Assembly: GCF_037126465.1 (NCBI RefSeq)
Contig: NC_088201.1
Coordinates: forward strand, 233,811,406-233,875,405
Length of the DNA: 64,000 nucleotides
Origin: Ornithodoros turicata
Taxonomy: Eukaryota > Arthropoda > Arachnida > Ixodida > Argasidae
Direction of reading: 5' to 3'
The notes under the pieces were generated by a model. It worked only from the letters and a program-made list of their open reading frames with translations. It was not told where the DNA came from and searched no databases. Both the position numbers and the translations under genes were made by a program. Numbering within the stretch: the stretch's first letter is position 1; each line of letters opens with the position of its first letter. Below, piece by piece: positions 1 to 9,528 of the stretch.

Positions 1-25
1 ACGATGACGTTTCCCGGGTAGAGAT

Positions 26-486
26 CTATTGCACACTGAACTGCCTCGCGAAGCCATTCTTGACACCACGGGCTTTCACTTGCTTCTGACGCCTCTTTGC
101 CTCCGCTTCGTCAGCACGTGTTGCTGGATCTTGCAGCTGAGTCCGCCTTGCCTCTGCTTCGACGGCACGCACGTTGGGATCCAGTCGTCGCTATCTCTCT
201 TGTTCACGGCCTCGTCTGCACGACTAGCTGGGTCTTCGCGATCTCTGCGCTGCCGTTCGCGCGCTCGCGCCCGTCGTAAAGCTTCTCTGTCAGCTCGACG
301 TTGTAGCTCCGTGGCGTCTGAAGCCGAATCACCAATGGTTATATGTACGACAGAGAGAAGTTCACCACAGTTCTCGCACTGAGGGTTGCTCCTCTCCGCG
401 AAGTAAAAACCCACGAGTGATGAATGCATGTCGTATGCCATGATGGTAAGCCTTGATGGCACGACACTCAGCGGACGTTTTTCTGA
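26..486 (-). pseudogene. fragment of a tandem charged-repeat protein
   Basis: On the minus strand the frame runs to a TAG at 26-28. It contains degenerate 15-17 residue repeats rich in Arg, Glu and Ala: REDPASRADEA, then DPNVRAVEAEARR, then QDPATRADEAEAKRRQK. The reading frame slips by one base near 185-190, so a single open frame does not cover all repeats. Upstream residues include CENCGELLSVVHI. I do not recognise a function; repeats of this style occur in uncharacterised arthropod proteins (recollection, not checked). In the DNA it is joined directly to a LINE RNase H fragment, so this is transposon debris or a chimera rather than a working gene. Confidence 0.45.
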
Positions 487-690
487 GCCTCCTCCGTGTC
501 TTTGTCTGTTCGGTTTCATCAGATGGAGCTTGTCATGTCTTTGGGTGTCCCAGAAGTTTTGCCAGTTTGTATAAATTGATTTCATTAGTGCGGATGCAAT
601 GTCCTGTAGGGGTAATTCAAATGGGGTAACATCGCTAGAAACTGCAGCTGCAGCAGCCCTCTCGGCCAATTCATTGCCCTGTATGCCAAC
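487..690 (-). pseudogene. LINE RNase H domain end (I-like clade)
   Basis: The minus-strand translation contains GIQGNELAERAA followed by WQNFWDTQRHDKLHLMKP. GxxGNExAD/ERA is the C-terminal catalytic motif of the RNase H domain in non-LTR retrotransposons, and the WQ..WD....KLH.(I/M)KP block is typical of arthropod I-like and related elements. The fragment stops abruptly after the KP residues, where unrelated charged-repeat sequence follows in frame. On the other side, at 690, it is cut by the tail of a second LINE. A broken retrotransposon remnant. Confidence 0.75.
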
Positions 691-990
691 AATACCACAA
701 CAACAACAACAACTTTATTACGGGATGATGGCTGGGGAGTTTCATCGCCGGGGGCGATGCTCTACCCCATGATGGTGGTGATGTGGGGAATGGAATAATA
801 AGCCCCTTCACAATAAGGATCGAAGTCCTATGATGTACAGAAAGGCGAAGAGAGCCTTGAGGGCAGAGCGTTGGTGTGCTGCATGTGGCCAGGGACCAAG
901 CAATTTTGTGTGTGAGAGAGAGGGCGGGAGTCTAGCTCGTTGAGGGATGCGGAGAGTATGGTTCGGGAATACCACAATACCCAATACCCC
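691..990 (-). mobile_element. 3' end of a LINE with (TTG)n tail
   Basis: On the minus strand the sequence ends with a polyadenylation-like AATAAAG followed by a run of TTG triplets (691-710), the tail form of several arthropod non-LTR elements. The body is non-coding 3' UTR. It abuts the RNase H fragment at 690, consistent with insertion into, or joining with, an older LINE. The left limit is approximate. Confidence 0.5.
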
Positions 991-1052
991 ATAGAACGTT
1001 GACGTACATCTTTTTATGGCAATATTACACACGTTCACGGCGCAAGGGCAGG

Positions 1053-1105
1053 GACGTAGATGTAGAGGTAGACGTAGATGTAGATGTAGACGTAGATGTA
1101 GAGGT
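1053..1105 (+). repeat. GTAGAY hexamer microsatellite
   Basis: An imperfect hexamer array alternating gtagat, gtagac and gtagag, about nine units. In one frame it would read as Asp-Val/Glu-Val repeats, but there is no sign that it is coding. Confidence 0.85.
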
Positions 1106-1252
1106 ACGGTGCACGGTGACTATCGAGACAAAAAAATCCGTGACGTTGAGCAATAGAGACGCAACATACACAATGTCAGATATGACGCTCGTCGCTTAGA
1201 TATAACATATATCGTGACTGCTACAAGAAGCGTGAACGACAACAGACTGCGT

Positions 1253-1326
1253 GATGCATAATGTAAAAACCCCGATACTAGGGAACACGAAGGGACAGAC
1301 ACAACACTGTTTTTACATTATGCATC
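1253..1326. repeat. short foldback (18-bp arms)
   Basis: Perfect inverted arms at 1253-1270 and 1309-1326 flank a roughly 38-bp spacer rich in A and C that contains GGGACAGACACAACAC. Two other hairpins in the window (6694-6785, 44930-45021) have the same layout and a similar spacer. No gene is visible between 1110 and 1440. Confidence 0.75.
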
Positions 1327-1473
1327 ATCTTCACCAGCTCGCTTGCTTCCTAGCCATTTTTTCATTAACATTGCGTGTAACGGTTGGATCTTACTTGGGG
1401 AAAAAAAATCAGCAGGAGCTCTTTTGCTGCACGTATAGCATTATAGCACGTATAGTCAAACATCGCCATGCCA

Positions 1474-1518
1474 GTACTGGACAGCTGTTTCGGCCTTCTT
1501 GGGCCTCATCAGCAGTTC
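1474..1518 (-). ncRNA. hammerhead ribozyme motif (left copy)
   Basis: On the minus strand: GAACTG, then the core CTGATGA, a GGCC/GGCC stem II with a 6-nt loop, GAAA, the short palindromic stem III CAGCTG, the GTC cleavage triplet, then CAGTAC. Four base pairs of stem I are intact and the fifth is mismatched (A against A). It is otherwise identical to the right copy at 1750-1794. Confidence 0.7.
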
Positions 1519-1749
1519 GCAGGCAGGCAACGTTTGAGCGGATGGCGTCAGAATGTCACGTGGCACGTGATGCCTCTCGTCAGGGTGCCATAAGACACCT
1601 CTGAAAGCCCAGTGCAAAGCCAGTCAAGAGGATAAGGGGGAAAAAGCCGGCAGGACCTCTTTGGCTGCACGGGAGGCATCACGTACCATCACGAGGCATC
1701 ATCGTGCCGTGGCCTTCTGACGCCATCCGCTCAAACGTTGCCTGCCTGC

Positions 1750-1794
1750 GTACTGCTGATGAGGCCCAAGAAGGCCGAAACAGCTGTCCAGTAC
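1750..1794 (+). ncRNA. hammerhead ribozyme motif (right copy)
   Basis: All conserved parts are present in order. Stem I 5' strand GTACTG (1750-1755) is followed by core CTGATGA (1756-1762) and stem II GGCC (1763-1766) with loop CAAGAA and GGCC (1773-1776). Then come GAAA (1777-1780), minimal stem III CAGCTG (1781-1786), and TC ending the GUC cleavage triplet (cleavage predicted after 1788). Stem I 3' strand CAGTAC (1789-1794) is a perfect 6-bp complement of 1750-1755. The very short stem III is the form described for retroelement hammerheads, which are thought to act as dimers. Activity is inferred, not shown. Confidence 0.82.
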
Positions 1795-1830
1795 TCGCAT
1801 GACGACGTTTGACTTACAAACAGGTTCTTA

Positions 1831-2480
1831 CTTGGTTCCACTGGGAGCCTGTTGTGCGATCAAGTTCTGTGTTTTGCCAGTACCCATACAACCATGTTAT
1901 ATCCTGCAGATATTCATACAATGTTCGACACTGGACATTTCATACCTTCACGGTATCCCTGAAAATTGAGCTGTTGTCTAATGGATCTCCCATGGATGTA
2001 TTCATTGTCGCTGGATGTCCAGAAAATATCTTGACAATAATTCAGAAACATCCAGTGGACATATTGCGTATGTAAATGTCTTTAAATGTCTAGCATCAGA
2101 TATTTTTTTTACTCCCAGACAGAACAAATGCTCCTAAGGACATCCGCTGGAGATGCCTGCCCTATGGATATCGGCATTGTAATGTTTTTAAGAGGATGAT
2201 CATCCGCATATGATGAGGACTTGTTCAAATGACATTAGACATTTGGATCATTTCTGGATATCCTCAGGAGATTTATGGTTGTCTGGGTAGGAAGCTGTTT
2301 CCTACGTGCAAGTCCTTTTTCCAAGTCTGCAAGTCCAAGAATTTGTGCTTTTAGACCCATGTCAGATACCGTGCCACAGAAGGCGAGCTGCCATTTCCAC
2401 TTGTTGCGACGTGGCCACAAAATGGCTTTCGACATGGATATATACGTGTCATAACGCATTTAAAAACGCGACCTGATTGT
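1831..2480. other. no gene seen; diffuse repeats
   Basis: AT-rich sequence with several dispersed copies of TGGATGTCC/GGACATCCA-like words (1960-2260), probably an old MITE. No coding frame is supported. Confidence 0.4.
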
Positions 2481-2494
2481 CAAATTACTTGCAG

Positions 2495-2736
2495 CTTTGA
2501 CATACAAGTCGCATGATCGCTGCAACCTGACCGCCGTACAGGTCCTTGTACAGACGACGTACTGTAGGCCTCGCATGGAGTACGAAACCCTTCTGTCACC
2601 CTACCTCCATTCTGCCGTCTATCCCGAAGTAGTCCGGGTGGATCGCTGCTCTGGTGGATGTTTTGGAATGGTCACGTGCTATCCAGGCTACACGGAAAAC
2701 GTCACTGTCCCTGTACGTCGCTCCTCTGTTCCTTAA
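2495..2736 (+). CDS. PDGF/VEGF-like (PVF) cystine-knot exon
   Basis: A good splice acceptor (pyrimidine-rich, ending ttgcag at 2494) opens a frame that runs to a stop at 2736. The translation carries CRPRMEYETLLSP, then YPEVVRVDRCSGGC, then FGMVTCYP and ENVTVPVRR. This matches the PDGF/VEGF growth-factor core in order: C-x-P-R, P..V.V.RCSG.C, C.P, then V.V. The Cys of the usual PPC and CC positions are replaced (PEVV, CSGGC), as happens in some arthropod PVFs. The stop right after VRRSSVP leaves the C-terminal knot cysteines unaccounted for. Either an unrecognised intron follows, or a frameshift has broken the gene. Upstream exons were not found, so this is a partial gene or pseudogene of a secreted ligand for a PVR-type receptor. 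Confidence 0.6.
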
Positions 2737-2892
2737 TCGGGGTAGATGCCGAGCGAATAACGATTGTCAGGTTCTTCCTAATAACGACATGTTTAAGTTC
2801 GACGATGACCAAGTCTGCCTAACCTTGAGTAGAACCACAACGACACGTAACGAAACACAACATGATATAAATGCCCAAGCTCAAGCTTCCTC

Positions 2893-3210
2893 GTGATGGA
2901 TCCTAAGGGAGCATTAAAGGGGTATCCAACATGGCCAAAAAACTGCTGTCGTCTTGTAAAGCAGTATGTGAAAAGCATTCCCACCAAATATTTCTGTCCA
3001 AAGTTGTTTCACCGCAGCGCAATTCATCTGCAAAATCGCTGCCGCGCTGACAGGTCGGAGCGCTCCAACTGCAGACCACACCCACTCTACTGTGACGTTT
3101 GCGGTAGAGAGCCCGTTCATTCGTTGGTAGGAAAAACCGTCTGCTACGAACATTGCGAGCTGTTTCCTCTTGACTTCTATTCTGTACATGATTTATATCA
3201 CGTTTTCTAA
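2893..3210 (+). other. Cys-rich ORF downstream of PVF exon
   Basis: A 105-residue open frame with clustered cysteines (KNCCRL, NRCRADRSERSNCRPH, YCDVCG, VCYEHCEL). It lies 160 bp after the PVF-like exon on the same strand, where a PVF gene could have a cysteine-rich tail. I see no clear splice acceptor or known repeat pattern, and a minus-strand frame overlaps it, so the link is only positional. Confidence 0.2.
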
Positions 3211-4080
3211 AAATAAAAAAATAAAAACAAAATCTATATGCAGCTTGACAAAATAACATTGCGATCACAAGAGTAATATATCCGTGGTTTCTGTGCAATC
3301 TCAAAAAGAAAGAAAGCAATGACGGCGTTATTGTGGCGCCACCTGTTAGCCGCTGAACCGATTGTTCGATGAAAACGGTCAGACAGGCTACACATTGTTT
3401 GTAAGCACTGGGGTATCGCTGTGTAACACACAGTTAGATCGGGCTACACCACTCGTTCTTCCCGTGGTGTCAGCGGTCCCCAAAAAATCGAGGTCGTGTC
3501 GTTGACAGACTTCAAATCCTCCGTCTCCGACATCACGCAGCCGGAGAACACCTGGCGTCTCCGAAGCGGTAGCAGACGCTCCTGCCTGCGCGGTGTTGCT
3601 CACCTCGACCATGTGATCCCAGGGCCAATGAGGAGTGTCCCTACCACTCACGTGACGCAGTGACGCGCGTGGCGGCGCTCATCACGTGTCTATCGTGAAA
3701 GCGAAGGGAGGGTGTTTCGCGCTCGAGAGATTCGGGGGGGGGGGGTATTGCAGGCGTCCCAATTTCGCTACGGGTGCATTAATTGTGGGAAAACAGTTTT
3801 CGGCCGCCGAACGTTCCATACCGACAAAAAATAGAAACAAAGTTGTGTGCCTCTACACTGCACCTTTAAGCCCACCAGCTTGCCTCCGTGTATGCTATTT
3901 CACCTGACACGTCTAAGTCCCGGCCATACGCCTGTTTCTATTGCCTGCAACAGCCGGCTGCATGGCACTACATCTTGTTTGTTTGTATCTGTCCCTTCTA
4001 TGTTGTTCCAGCCTCAGAACATCAGTTTCTCTCTTGTTCAACAGGTGCCGCTTGCGTCGATTTCCGTCGTATGAATGTGT
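3211..4080. other. no gene seen
   Basis: Mixed sequence with CpG-rich stretches (3430-3690) and a 9-bp G run near 3737. No supported coding frame, RNA or TIR element. Confidence 0.35.
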
Positions 4081-4094
4081 GTATGAGTGAGCAA

Positions 4095-4290
4095 AAAATG
4101 TAAGAGTGAAAGGAGGGTGAGTGAGAGTGAGTGGCTGGTTTGTCGTCCCTTCAGATGGCGCACCCCGAAAGTCGCTGGAGAGGCGTATTAGCTTAGCTCA
4201 ATTGGTAGAGCCCTGGACCGGTAATCCAGAAGATGTGGGTTCGATCGCTACAGCTGGCTAACCTTTTCACTGACTTTCATCTTTCATCGT
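4095..4290 (+). repeat. tRNA-containing dispersed repeat, copy 1
   Basis: A roughly 200-bp unit with a GTGAGTGA-rich left part, a conserved flank (GGCTGGTTTGTCGTCCCTTC), a tRNA-Thr-like core and a right flank ending in TTCATCTTTCATCG. It recurs in inverse orientation at about 24584-24790 with the flanks conserved, which marks it as a dispersed repeat and not a simple tRNA gene. Confidence 0.7.
4187..4259 (+). tRNA. tRNA-Thr(GGT)-like sequence, decayed
   Basis: The D-arm TAGCTCAATTGGTAGAGC, anticodon stem CTGGA/TCCAG with loop CCGGTAA (anticodon GGT) and a T-arm with GGTTCGATC are all present. The acceptor stem has an A-C mismatch and G-U pairs, and the T-stem has a G-G mismatch. Position 33 is C instead of the near-universal U. 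A tRNA-derived pseudogene inside a repeat is likelier than a working tRNA. Confidence 0.6.
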
Positions 4291-4378
4291 TGACTACATC
4301 TTGACGAGCACCTACACCGAAATTACGGAAGCCCTAGACTAGATGGCGCTGCAGAATATCTCGGAAGAAACACGGGTG

Positions 4379-4768
4379 CAGTGAACTAGAAGAGGCATAG
4401 TGCAGCGAACGGAAGGGACTGCGCTTTGGGGCGGCTCTCGGTGCAAGTGGCGAAAGTGTCGGCGGCGCTGTGATCACCAAGTACACTGCGCTGCCGGATC
4501 GCACGGGCATGCCTTCCAAACCGTGTCGTTTCCGTCTCAAGAATTTTGCGAATTTAGATCTTTGTTCTCTTCTGTTCTGCTGGTAACAATTAATTACCAT
4601 TGTAATTAAGTGCAATTTAAATAATAATCGTATTCTCATTCTGCGCTTCATCCTTACTAACTCTGTGGCGTTTCCATAGTCGTCAATTGCAGCACCGCCG
4701 CTTGCTGTCGACGCCGCGATAGTCACGTCAAGGGGGAGGTCGTTCCACTACATTCTTCTAGTTCACTG
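4379..4768. mobile_element. 390-bp TIR element
   Basis: The ends are perfect 15-bp inverted repeats (CAGTGAACTAGAAGA at 4379-4393 and its complement at 4754-4768). No target duplication is evident in the immediate flanks. No ORF is supported, so this is a non-autonomous DNA element of uncertain superfamily. Confidence 0.6.
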
Positions 4769-4799
4769 TAGCACGGAGCAGTCTTCAATCATCATCGAA

Positions 4800-6260
4800 A
4801 CCAAGTGTCATCGAATGTGCGTGCTATACCACCAATCGTCTAACGTGTCCACTTCCCAATGGGCATTAGATGAAATGCTCTCTGTGGCAGGTTGACACGT
4901 TACAGCCTTGATTGCACCCGTGTGACAGGGTGTCGCAAAATTACCCCTCAAAACGAAACTGCGAAGACGAGGAAGAAAACGCTGAAGTTTCCTCGGCACA
5001 CGAGCATCCTTCTTCTACACATAGTGTTCGCCTGATGTTTATACCTATTGAGGCGTGTATAAAGATTTCTCTAGGCTTGGAACGCGGAGTGGCTAAGGCT
5101 CATTCTACAACTATAGGCAGCTCTTTTGGAGTCACCTTGAGAAGGAGTCTGAGCGTAGAAACGTAGGCAATCATACATGAGGAGGAAAGGATAGGCATGA
5201 TAGAACCCAAGGATAACATACACGCGAATCCGCTCGTGCCATGTTCACTCGAAGGCGTGTACGAGATTGCCCCAGCCGTGGAGGGATATACCGGGTGCAG
5301 ACAGGTAGGTGGCGTAAACGAGAGGCTTGAAGAACGTAGCAGAAATACTAAAGGCACTCCTCAATGTAAGTTTAGGCCCATACATTAGTCGGTGCGCTGA
5401 AACATCCATTTGGTCTTGTTGGTACATTTCATTGACGAACGCAGTAACGAAAATACGTCCTTTCCCTGCACAGTATTTCGTTGCACCTTACATACGCTAA
5501 AGCTAGATCATTCCGAAAATGACCACTTTCACAGTGTATATTCTCATCTGTGCAGGTGCTCCTGTTCAATCTCGTGGAAGGGGGCACTCTTCAGTGCGCG
5601 AAGATGACGGTCCTCAGGCACAAGAACTGTAAATGTGACTGCATTCTACAGCCACGTGACTGCACTGTTTATCAGGTATTCGTCATGGGCATGCTACGAT
5701 ATTCCAGCGTTCAAAATCCCATATGTCGAAATACACAAATCACAAATTGCAAAATCAGAGGTCTGGAATGACCGGGTTTCAAACTGTTCGTGTTTCGCGC
5801 TTTTGGACAGTGCAAATCTTAAGTCAAAGCTTTATGTTAGTTGAACTTACTCCTGTTTCTGTAAAGGTATATCGCAAAACTGTTGCAACCAACTAGGCCG
5901 AACTGCTCGTCATGTTGCCCTTGCTAACTAAAGCTGGCCAACATAACTGAGAAAGCAGTACAGGCAGCACTGTCATTCGACAGATTGTCTCATTTCAGAG
6001 TATGATGCCAATGAGTAACGCGCCAGCTCCGCGTGTTTTCCATGTTCATCGAAACCGTTTTAGAGGAAGAAATGCACATTTTAGCGACGGTTAAGGCGCA
6101 GATATAGTCCGACGTAACTGGGCTGCGCGTCCGCGCGCTGCACATTTGCGCTGCGCCGGTGGAAATCACACCCTCTATACTCTAGCGGCTAGCGCGGCAA
6201 GTGGCACTCAACGCACTAGGACGTCGCCCGCGCGGAATCGAACATGTTCAATTTTCCGCC
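4800..6260. other. no confident gene
   Basis: No TIR, SINE or RNA signal. Minus-strand frames between 5100 and 5427 have hydrophobic stretches (LSLGSIMPILSSSCMIAYV and AFSISATFFKPLVYATYL) in two different frames. These could be a decayed membrane-protein exon, but no family is recognisable. Confidence 0.3.
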
Positions 6261-6263
6261 GAC

Positions 6264-6440
6264 CAGGGCTGGGCAGGAATACCCAAAATTTGTATTATAA
6301 TACAAATACATAATACTTGCTAAAAATTGTATTATAATACTAATACACAATACATTTTATTTTATTTTATTTTCATTATTATTATTATAATACATAATAC
6401 AATTACTTCCCTGTATTACTTAAGTAATACTAGTAATACT
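6264..6440. repeat. AT-rich palindromic repeat, probable MITE end
   Basis: Begins CAGGGCTGGGCAGGAATAC and continues with many ATTATAATAC and TAATACAATAC words. This start is common for hAT-type MITEs, but I cannot see a matching right end. Confidence 0.4.
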
Positions 6441-6693
6441 TTTGTGCCGTGGAAGACAGTTACTAGAAGAGGAATCCCAGACATAATTCTGAAGCCACCG
6501 GTCCGGTCACCAAAGTGACTAACTGACAGCTCTCAGGGCATTCTCTCGCGGGACGCAGGTGTATGTGTGTCTATAATCCCCTTTTTTTCTGCCTTACTTT
6601 CTGACGCACCGACCCTGGCTCCATTCTATGATATATCACCCCCTAAGGACTCCGAGTTCACCCAGAGTGAACTTGCTACTACATTGCTACTGA

Positions 6694-6785
6694 ATACTTT
6701 AAAAGCGATAAAACCCCCGTGCCGGGGAACAAGTCAACAGACGACACAACACACAGGCACAGGGGTTTTATCGCTTTTAAAGTAT
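6694..6785. repeat. short foldback (24-bp arms)
   Basis: Inverted arms (ATACTTTAAAAGCGATAAAA at the left and its complement at the right) surround a spacer with CAACAGACGACACAACACAC. Same design as 1253-1326. Confidence 0.75.
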
Positions 6786-7296
6786 GCTGTACCGAACAGC
6801 CCAATTTTTAACCATTTTCGATGTACTGAATACAACACTGCCATTCTGAGTACCACACATTGCTATTATCATTACATTTTGGCTCAACTTCCAAGTAGAG
6901 AACGGCGGAGATTGTCACGCTTCGACCGGTTACTGGTGATGTAAGCACAACACGCGGACGCTGGGCTTGCGTCGGCGAGACAGCCGTACCCTCCAGCTCA
7001 AGGAAGACTGAAAAACCGTGTGCTGGCCGGAACCCTCCCTCCCCGGCAACGACTGTGGGCTCCTGCGTTGCGCTGGCAACTTTTTGCGGACTGAAGCTTC
7101 AAGGAGTGAATCGACGGAATTAATTAATTGGGGGTTTACGTCGCGAGGCAACTCGGATCATGAGCGACGCCACAGCAGTCGGTCTGTGGATTGTTTTTTC
7201 CCACCTGAGGGTACGAATCAACGGAACCAGCGTTTCCATCAAACTACGTCCTGCAGCTCCTGCACAGAGCCTGCAAGTTGAAGCCATAGGGGCTGC

Positions 7297-7397
7297 TTTT
7301 GATATCCCGCAATCCCGGGATTTTCGGGATCGAAAAATCGTGCGGGATCGCGGGATCCCGGGATCCTGGGACATCGGGATCCCGGGTTCCCAACTCT
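7297..7397. repeat. GGGATC-rich low-complexity block
   Basis: About 100 bp of near-tandem CGGGATCCCGGGATC and related palindromic words. It may be one end of a TIR element, but no partner end is seen. Confidence 0.6.
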
Positions 7398-7408
7398 AGC
7401 CACGAATA

Positions 7409-7767
7409 CACTGTAAACTTTTTCACACCTTTAAAGGTGTGCGCTATGCACATTCAATCTGGTTGCGTAACATTGCATCTCCAGGATGATATTTTACAAA
7501 ATTCGGAAAGCAATACTAAAGATCGAGTGTCAGTGCAAATCTTGCTTTCATTATGTCTTGGATAATCGTAGGTACGAGCTAATGCATATATGCATCGCTA
7601 TCGATAATCGAGCACGTTCAAGTGTCTACAATACTGTTGAACAATGTTGAGATGTTGCAAGACTGAATTTTTGGAGGACAGACAACACTCGAGTTAAGAA
7701 AATTTGTGCGAAAGGCGTGCGCCATGCACGCTATTACACCTTTAAAGGTGTGAAAAGATTTAGAGTG
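7409..7767. mobile_element. 359-bp TA-target MITE
   Basis: Ends CACTGTAAAC/CACTCTAAAT continue into TTTTTCACACCTTTAAAGGTGT and its complement, giving inverted repeats of about 40 bp. TA dinucleotides flank both ends (7407-7408 and 7768-7769), as for Tc1/mariner-type insertion. Non-coding. Confidence 0.75.
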
Positions 7768-8117
7768 TACTGTATAAGATGATTATTTAGGTATAGACCA
7801 GGCAAATGTTTACTGTCCTCTTCCCTTACACCCGTCTTCATCTTCTCTGTCGTAGTGGTACAACAAAGACAGCTGTGGATGCGAGTGTGGAAAGTTCACG
7901 GAAAAGTCCCGTTGCCTTTCCGACACGCGACTGATCTGGGAGTGGGATGAGCGCAAGTGTAAATGCGAGTGCAGACACAAACTGGAGTGCTCCACGTCAA
8001 ACTACTTTGACGACGAAGAATGCAAGTATGTTATCAATTAGTCTATCATACGGCATATCAGTGTAGCAAATACAGGAAACCGGTAACGACGTACGAAGGT
8101 AAGAGTATCCAGGACGA

Positions 8118-8800
8118 GAGCTGCCGATATTTCGAACAAGGACTGTTCTTCCGGGCACGGTTCTCATCATTGGCACGGTGTTTAAAGGGTTAGGGATGAA
8201 ACGTTGACACGTTAAAGGCTCGTGCAGGTCCCCCAAACTCACCTCGGAAGAGCGTGCAACGAAGAAGGCCGCCACTAGATACCCACTGTTGCCGTTCCGG
8301 ATCACTTCAGCGCGCTAAGTTTAGCGGCAAAATGTTTTTGTTGTTTCTGCGAATGAATCTAGTCTTTATATGTCCAAATAAGACGCGTATAACAACTTTC
8401 TCTGTCGTGTTTCACGTTTTGGTCCCGTTTTTAAACGTGTTGAGCGATCGGAAGGATCTAGTGTACGGCCGCGTGCATCACATAGCGTACCTGTCGTACC
8501 AGGCGCCGCGGGCGCTGCAGTCGTCCATTTCTCCTTCGGTGACTTGGCCTGGCTTGGATTGTGCTTGAACTGGATCTTTAGCGCGCTACAATCCACGCAA
8601 GCCAACTTCTGGTAACAATGGGGTATCTAAGGGCGGCCTCCGGCATTGCACGCATCGGGATAGGAACAAATAGATGGGAAAATGGCGACGTTGGGGGACC
8701 TGGGCTCGTGCGAATTGTGTGTCGATTCACAATTCACATGAACCTTTAACACGTCATCCCCCAACACTTTAATAGGGGCACTAAAATACCACCGCAAGGG
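8118..8800 (-). mobile_element. retroelement 3' end split by a hAT MITE
   Basis: The outer parts (8118-8216 and 8711-8800) match, in reverse orientation, the conserved sequence after the Penelope-like ORF at 31590-31890. They share TTCGAAATATCGGC, GATGAGAACCGTGCCC and the ACAATTCACATGAACCTTTAA block. The hAT-type MITE at 8225-8702 interrupts it. Confidence 0.6.
8225..8702. mobile_element. hAT-type MITE, copy 1
   Basis: Termini CAGGTCCCCCAA and TTGGGGGACCTG are perfect inverted repeats. The flanks carry an exact 8-bp duplication GGCTCGTG (8217-8224 and 8703-8710), diagnostic of hAT insertion. The 478-bp body is nearly identical to 23524-24002. Long open frames inside occur in both copies on both strands and are not transposase. 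Confidence 0.92.
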
Positions 8801-9118
8801 TCTCTTCAAGCTGCGTTACACGCTGCGTTAACTTCGCGTTTGTTGTCGTCATTAAAAAATAAGATTCCATTATGAAGCTACAATCAAAATTATATCGGAC
8901 TCCTCCCTGCTTCGGCACTACAGAGTAAACGTCGTTTCGGCTCGCGCATCGGGTACACATCGGGTACACATCGGGTGCACATCGGGTGCTTTTAGTCCAT
9001 GCTGCCCGTGAACGCTGCGGGTGAACGTGCCTGCCACGCCATGGAGCAGTTCCGGCGAAAAACATTGCGCGACATACGAAGCACGCTGGTGTCGCTGCCC
9101 GAAGCAAATTCCCAAGCA

Positions 9119-9330
9119 GCACGCCAATATTGGTCCAATATTGGACACATATGGGCTGCCAAGATTGCCGATATTGGCCCAATATGGGCTGCCAATATTG
9201 GACCAATATGGGGAGTGCAACTAGTCTCCATATTGGTCCAGGAAACCAGGAAATATTGGCAATACTGGCGCAAAACGTTTTACCAATATGGGTGGCCCAT
9301 ATTAATAAGCGCATTTTGTGCCAATATTGC
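9119..9330. repeat. CCAATATTGG-rich palindrome array
   Basis: At least ten near-palindromic words of the type CCAATATTGG or GCCCAATATGGG at irregular 15-25 bp spacing, preceded by CCAAGCAGCAC at 9112-9122. Related arrays occur at 10160-10360 and 56475-56660. Open frames through this array on both strands are by-products of the repeats. Confidence 0.75.
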
Positions 9331-9528
9331 CAATATTTCTCTGATAACGCCAACAGGGAGTTCGTGTAATAATAAAGCATTATCCGGTTTAACATCCACA
9401 ACTGATATTACTTCTCTCTTTTCGCGTTTTCATTTATGCAGATCTCATTGATCCACGTCGCATACAATTGCACAAAAAGAAAACACTGCATCGCCCCAAA
9501 AGCGAAGAACGGGTGCTACGCCCGTTCT

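Larger units (their letters stand above)
1440..1830. mobile_element. inverted pair of ribozyme-bearing retroelement ends
   Basis: Arms at about 1440-1565 and 1700-1825 are inverted copies of each other at high identity. Each carries a hammerhead-type core, listed separately. A shorter direct similarity (1410-1435 and 1648-1672) is also present. Hammerhead ribozymes of this minimal type are known from terminal repeats of Penelope-like elements and other retroelements, so this looks like two such ends arranged head to head. No ORF of the element remains here. Confidence 0.6.

Noticed and set aside
5100..5427. Hydrophobic minus-strand frames as a membrane transporter exon
   Set aside because: The hydrophobic parts are in two frames, no splice sites join them, and no family signature is visible.
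8254..8605. 104-codon and 79-codon frames in the hAT MITE (also 23632-24057)
   Set aside because: They lie in a non-autonomous MITE; the two copies share them only because they are near-identical DNA.
9130..9369. Long open frames with WANIG/GQYWP-type peptide repeats
   Set aside because: They are translations of the AATATTGG palindrome array and appear on both strands.
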